33,277 nucleotides of DNA from a bacterium (GTDB taxonomy: Bacteria > Krumholzibacteriota > Krumholzibacteriia > LZORAL124-64-63), in contig JAIFKS010000043.1 of assembly GCA_020049465.1 (NCBI GenBank), positions 1 through 33,277 on the forward strand. Reading direction: 5' to 3'. Below the pieces are notes generated by a model. That model was not told where the DNA came from. It made no database searches and saw only the letters and a program-made list of their open reading frames with translations. Positions 32,955-33,277 of the stretch are shown here, piece by piece. Numbering within the stretch: position 1 is the stretch's first letter; every line of letters starts with the position of its first letter. Position numbers and translations under genes: made by a program.

Positions 32955-33277
32955 CGTACCGGCGGCAGGGACGGCCGGCATGGGTCCTCGGAATCCTGGC
33001 CCTGCTGGCGGCGTGTCCCGTCCGTTGGGCCGCGGCCGACGAACCGCCGGTCCCCGCCACGCCCGACACGTTGCCTTACGTGGGGGCCGACTGGTGCGCC
33101 GAAGCCCTGGGCCGGCGCATCTGCGGCGCCCTGGGATGGGTGGCCGCCGCTGACGGCGGGCTCCGGCTCGACCTGACGGTGCTGGAGCCGGCCGACGACG
33201 CCGGATCCGCCGGTACGGCGGTCGCGCCCGGAACGGCGCTGCTGGCCCGGCAGGGCCGGGGCTGGACCCTGGTGACC
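32951..33277 (+). CDS. Probable lipoprotein, N-terminal part (runs off the window)
   Basis: The first 109 codons of a gene whose GTG overlaps the stop of the TPR gene (GTGA). The N-terminus is basic (MTYRRQGR), then hydrophobic with ILALLAAC, which fits a lipobox with Cys22; a signal peptidase I site after RWAAA is an alternative. Mature residues are Pro/Ala/Asp-rich, with a later GADWCAEALGRRICGALGW. Coupling to the secreted TPR protein suggests a shared envelope role, and such lipoprotein-TPR pairs recall outer-membrane assembly factors, but I do not recognise this family from what is visible. Confidence 0.7.
   Translation, partial: MTYRRQGRPAWVLGILALLAACPVRWAAADEPPVPATPDTLPYVGADWCAEALGRRICGALGWVAAADGGLRLDLTVLEPADDAGSAGTAVAPGTALLARQGRGWTLVT

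Overview
The window is a dense, high-GC stretch of chromosome from a diderm bacterium. Almost every gene is on the + strand, and many overlap their neighbour as ATGA or GTGA. Genes for lipid A-type acylation and heptose activation, together with a type IV pilus (T4P) secretin, indicate an outer membrane with LPS. The pilus gene order (pilR - pilin - ABC transporter - pilD - pilM-N-O-P-Q) resembles the Myxococcus xanthus pil cluster. A myxobacterial or deltaproteobacterial-type lineage, or an uncultivated high-GC diderm phylum, therefore fits. The sequence alone does not fix the taxon. I see no mobile elements, CRISPR arrays, tRNAs or rRNAs.

Region 1 (1-10580) is a T4P locus. It holds the 3' end of a PilR-type sigma-54 activator, two major-pilin-like genes flanking a third, atypical pilin-like gene, an ABC-2 type ATPase and permease, a membrane-anchored TPR protein, the prepilin peptidase PilD, the PilM/N/O/P alignment complex and a short PilQ secretin. 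Three near-perfect sigma-54 promoters (TGGCAC-N5-TTGC) lie before the first pilin, before the ABC genes and before pilM. The first has an 11-bp imperfect dyad about 65 bp upstream of the predicted start, where an activator such as the adjacent PilR could bind. The middle gene aligns without gaps to its pilin neighbours over about 80 residues and keeps Pro22. It lacks the prepilin cleavage Gly and Glu5 and carries an N-terminal Leu-Pro repeat extension, so it looks like a pilin converted into a non-cleavable membrane protein. This is the most unusual item in the window.

Region 2 (10600-18742) is housekeeping followed by envelope export: aroK, rsmD, coaD, obg, dprA, an LpxL-type acyltransferase that probably starts at CTG, then an ABC ATPase with two ABC-2 permeases, closed by a strong bidirectional hairpin.

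Region 3 (18760-24687) holds a lone minus-strand DUF3467 gene, the heptose genes hldA and hldC as separate enzymes, a P-loop protein of the cyclic 2,3-diphosphoglycerate synthetase-like family, sucC, sucD and ndk. Between sucD and ndk, three 9-nt segments can form mutually exclusive hairpins, which looks like an attenuator.

Region 4 (24737-31055) is the classical phospholipid and fatty-acid block yceD-rpmF-plsX-fabD-fabG-acpP-fabF-rnc. It has a sigma-70-like promoter in front, and perfect palindromes at the fabD start codon and between acpP and fabF. The window ends with a secreted TPR protein and the start of a probable lipoprotein gene.
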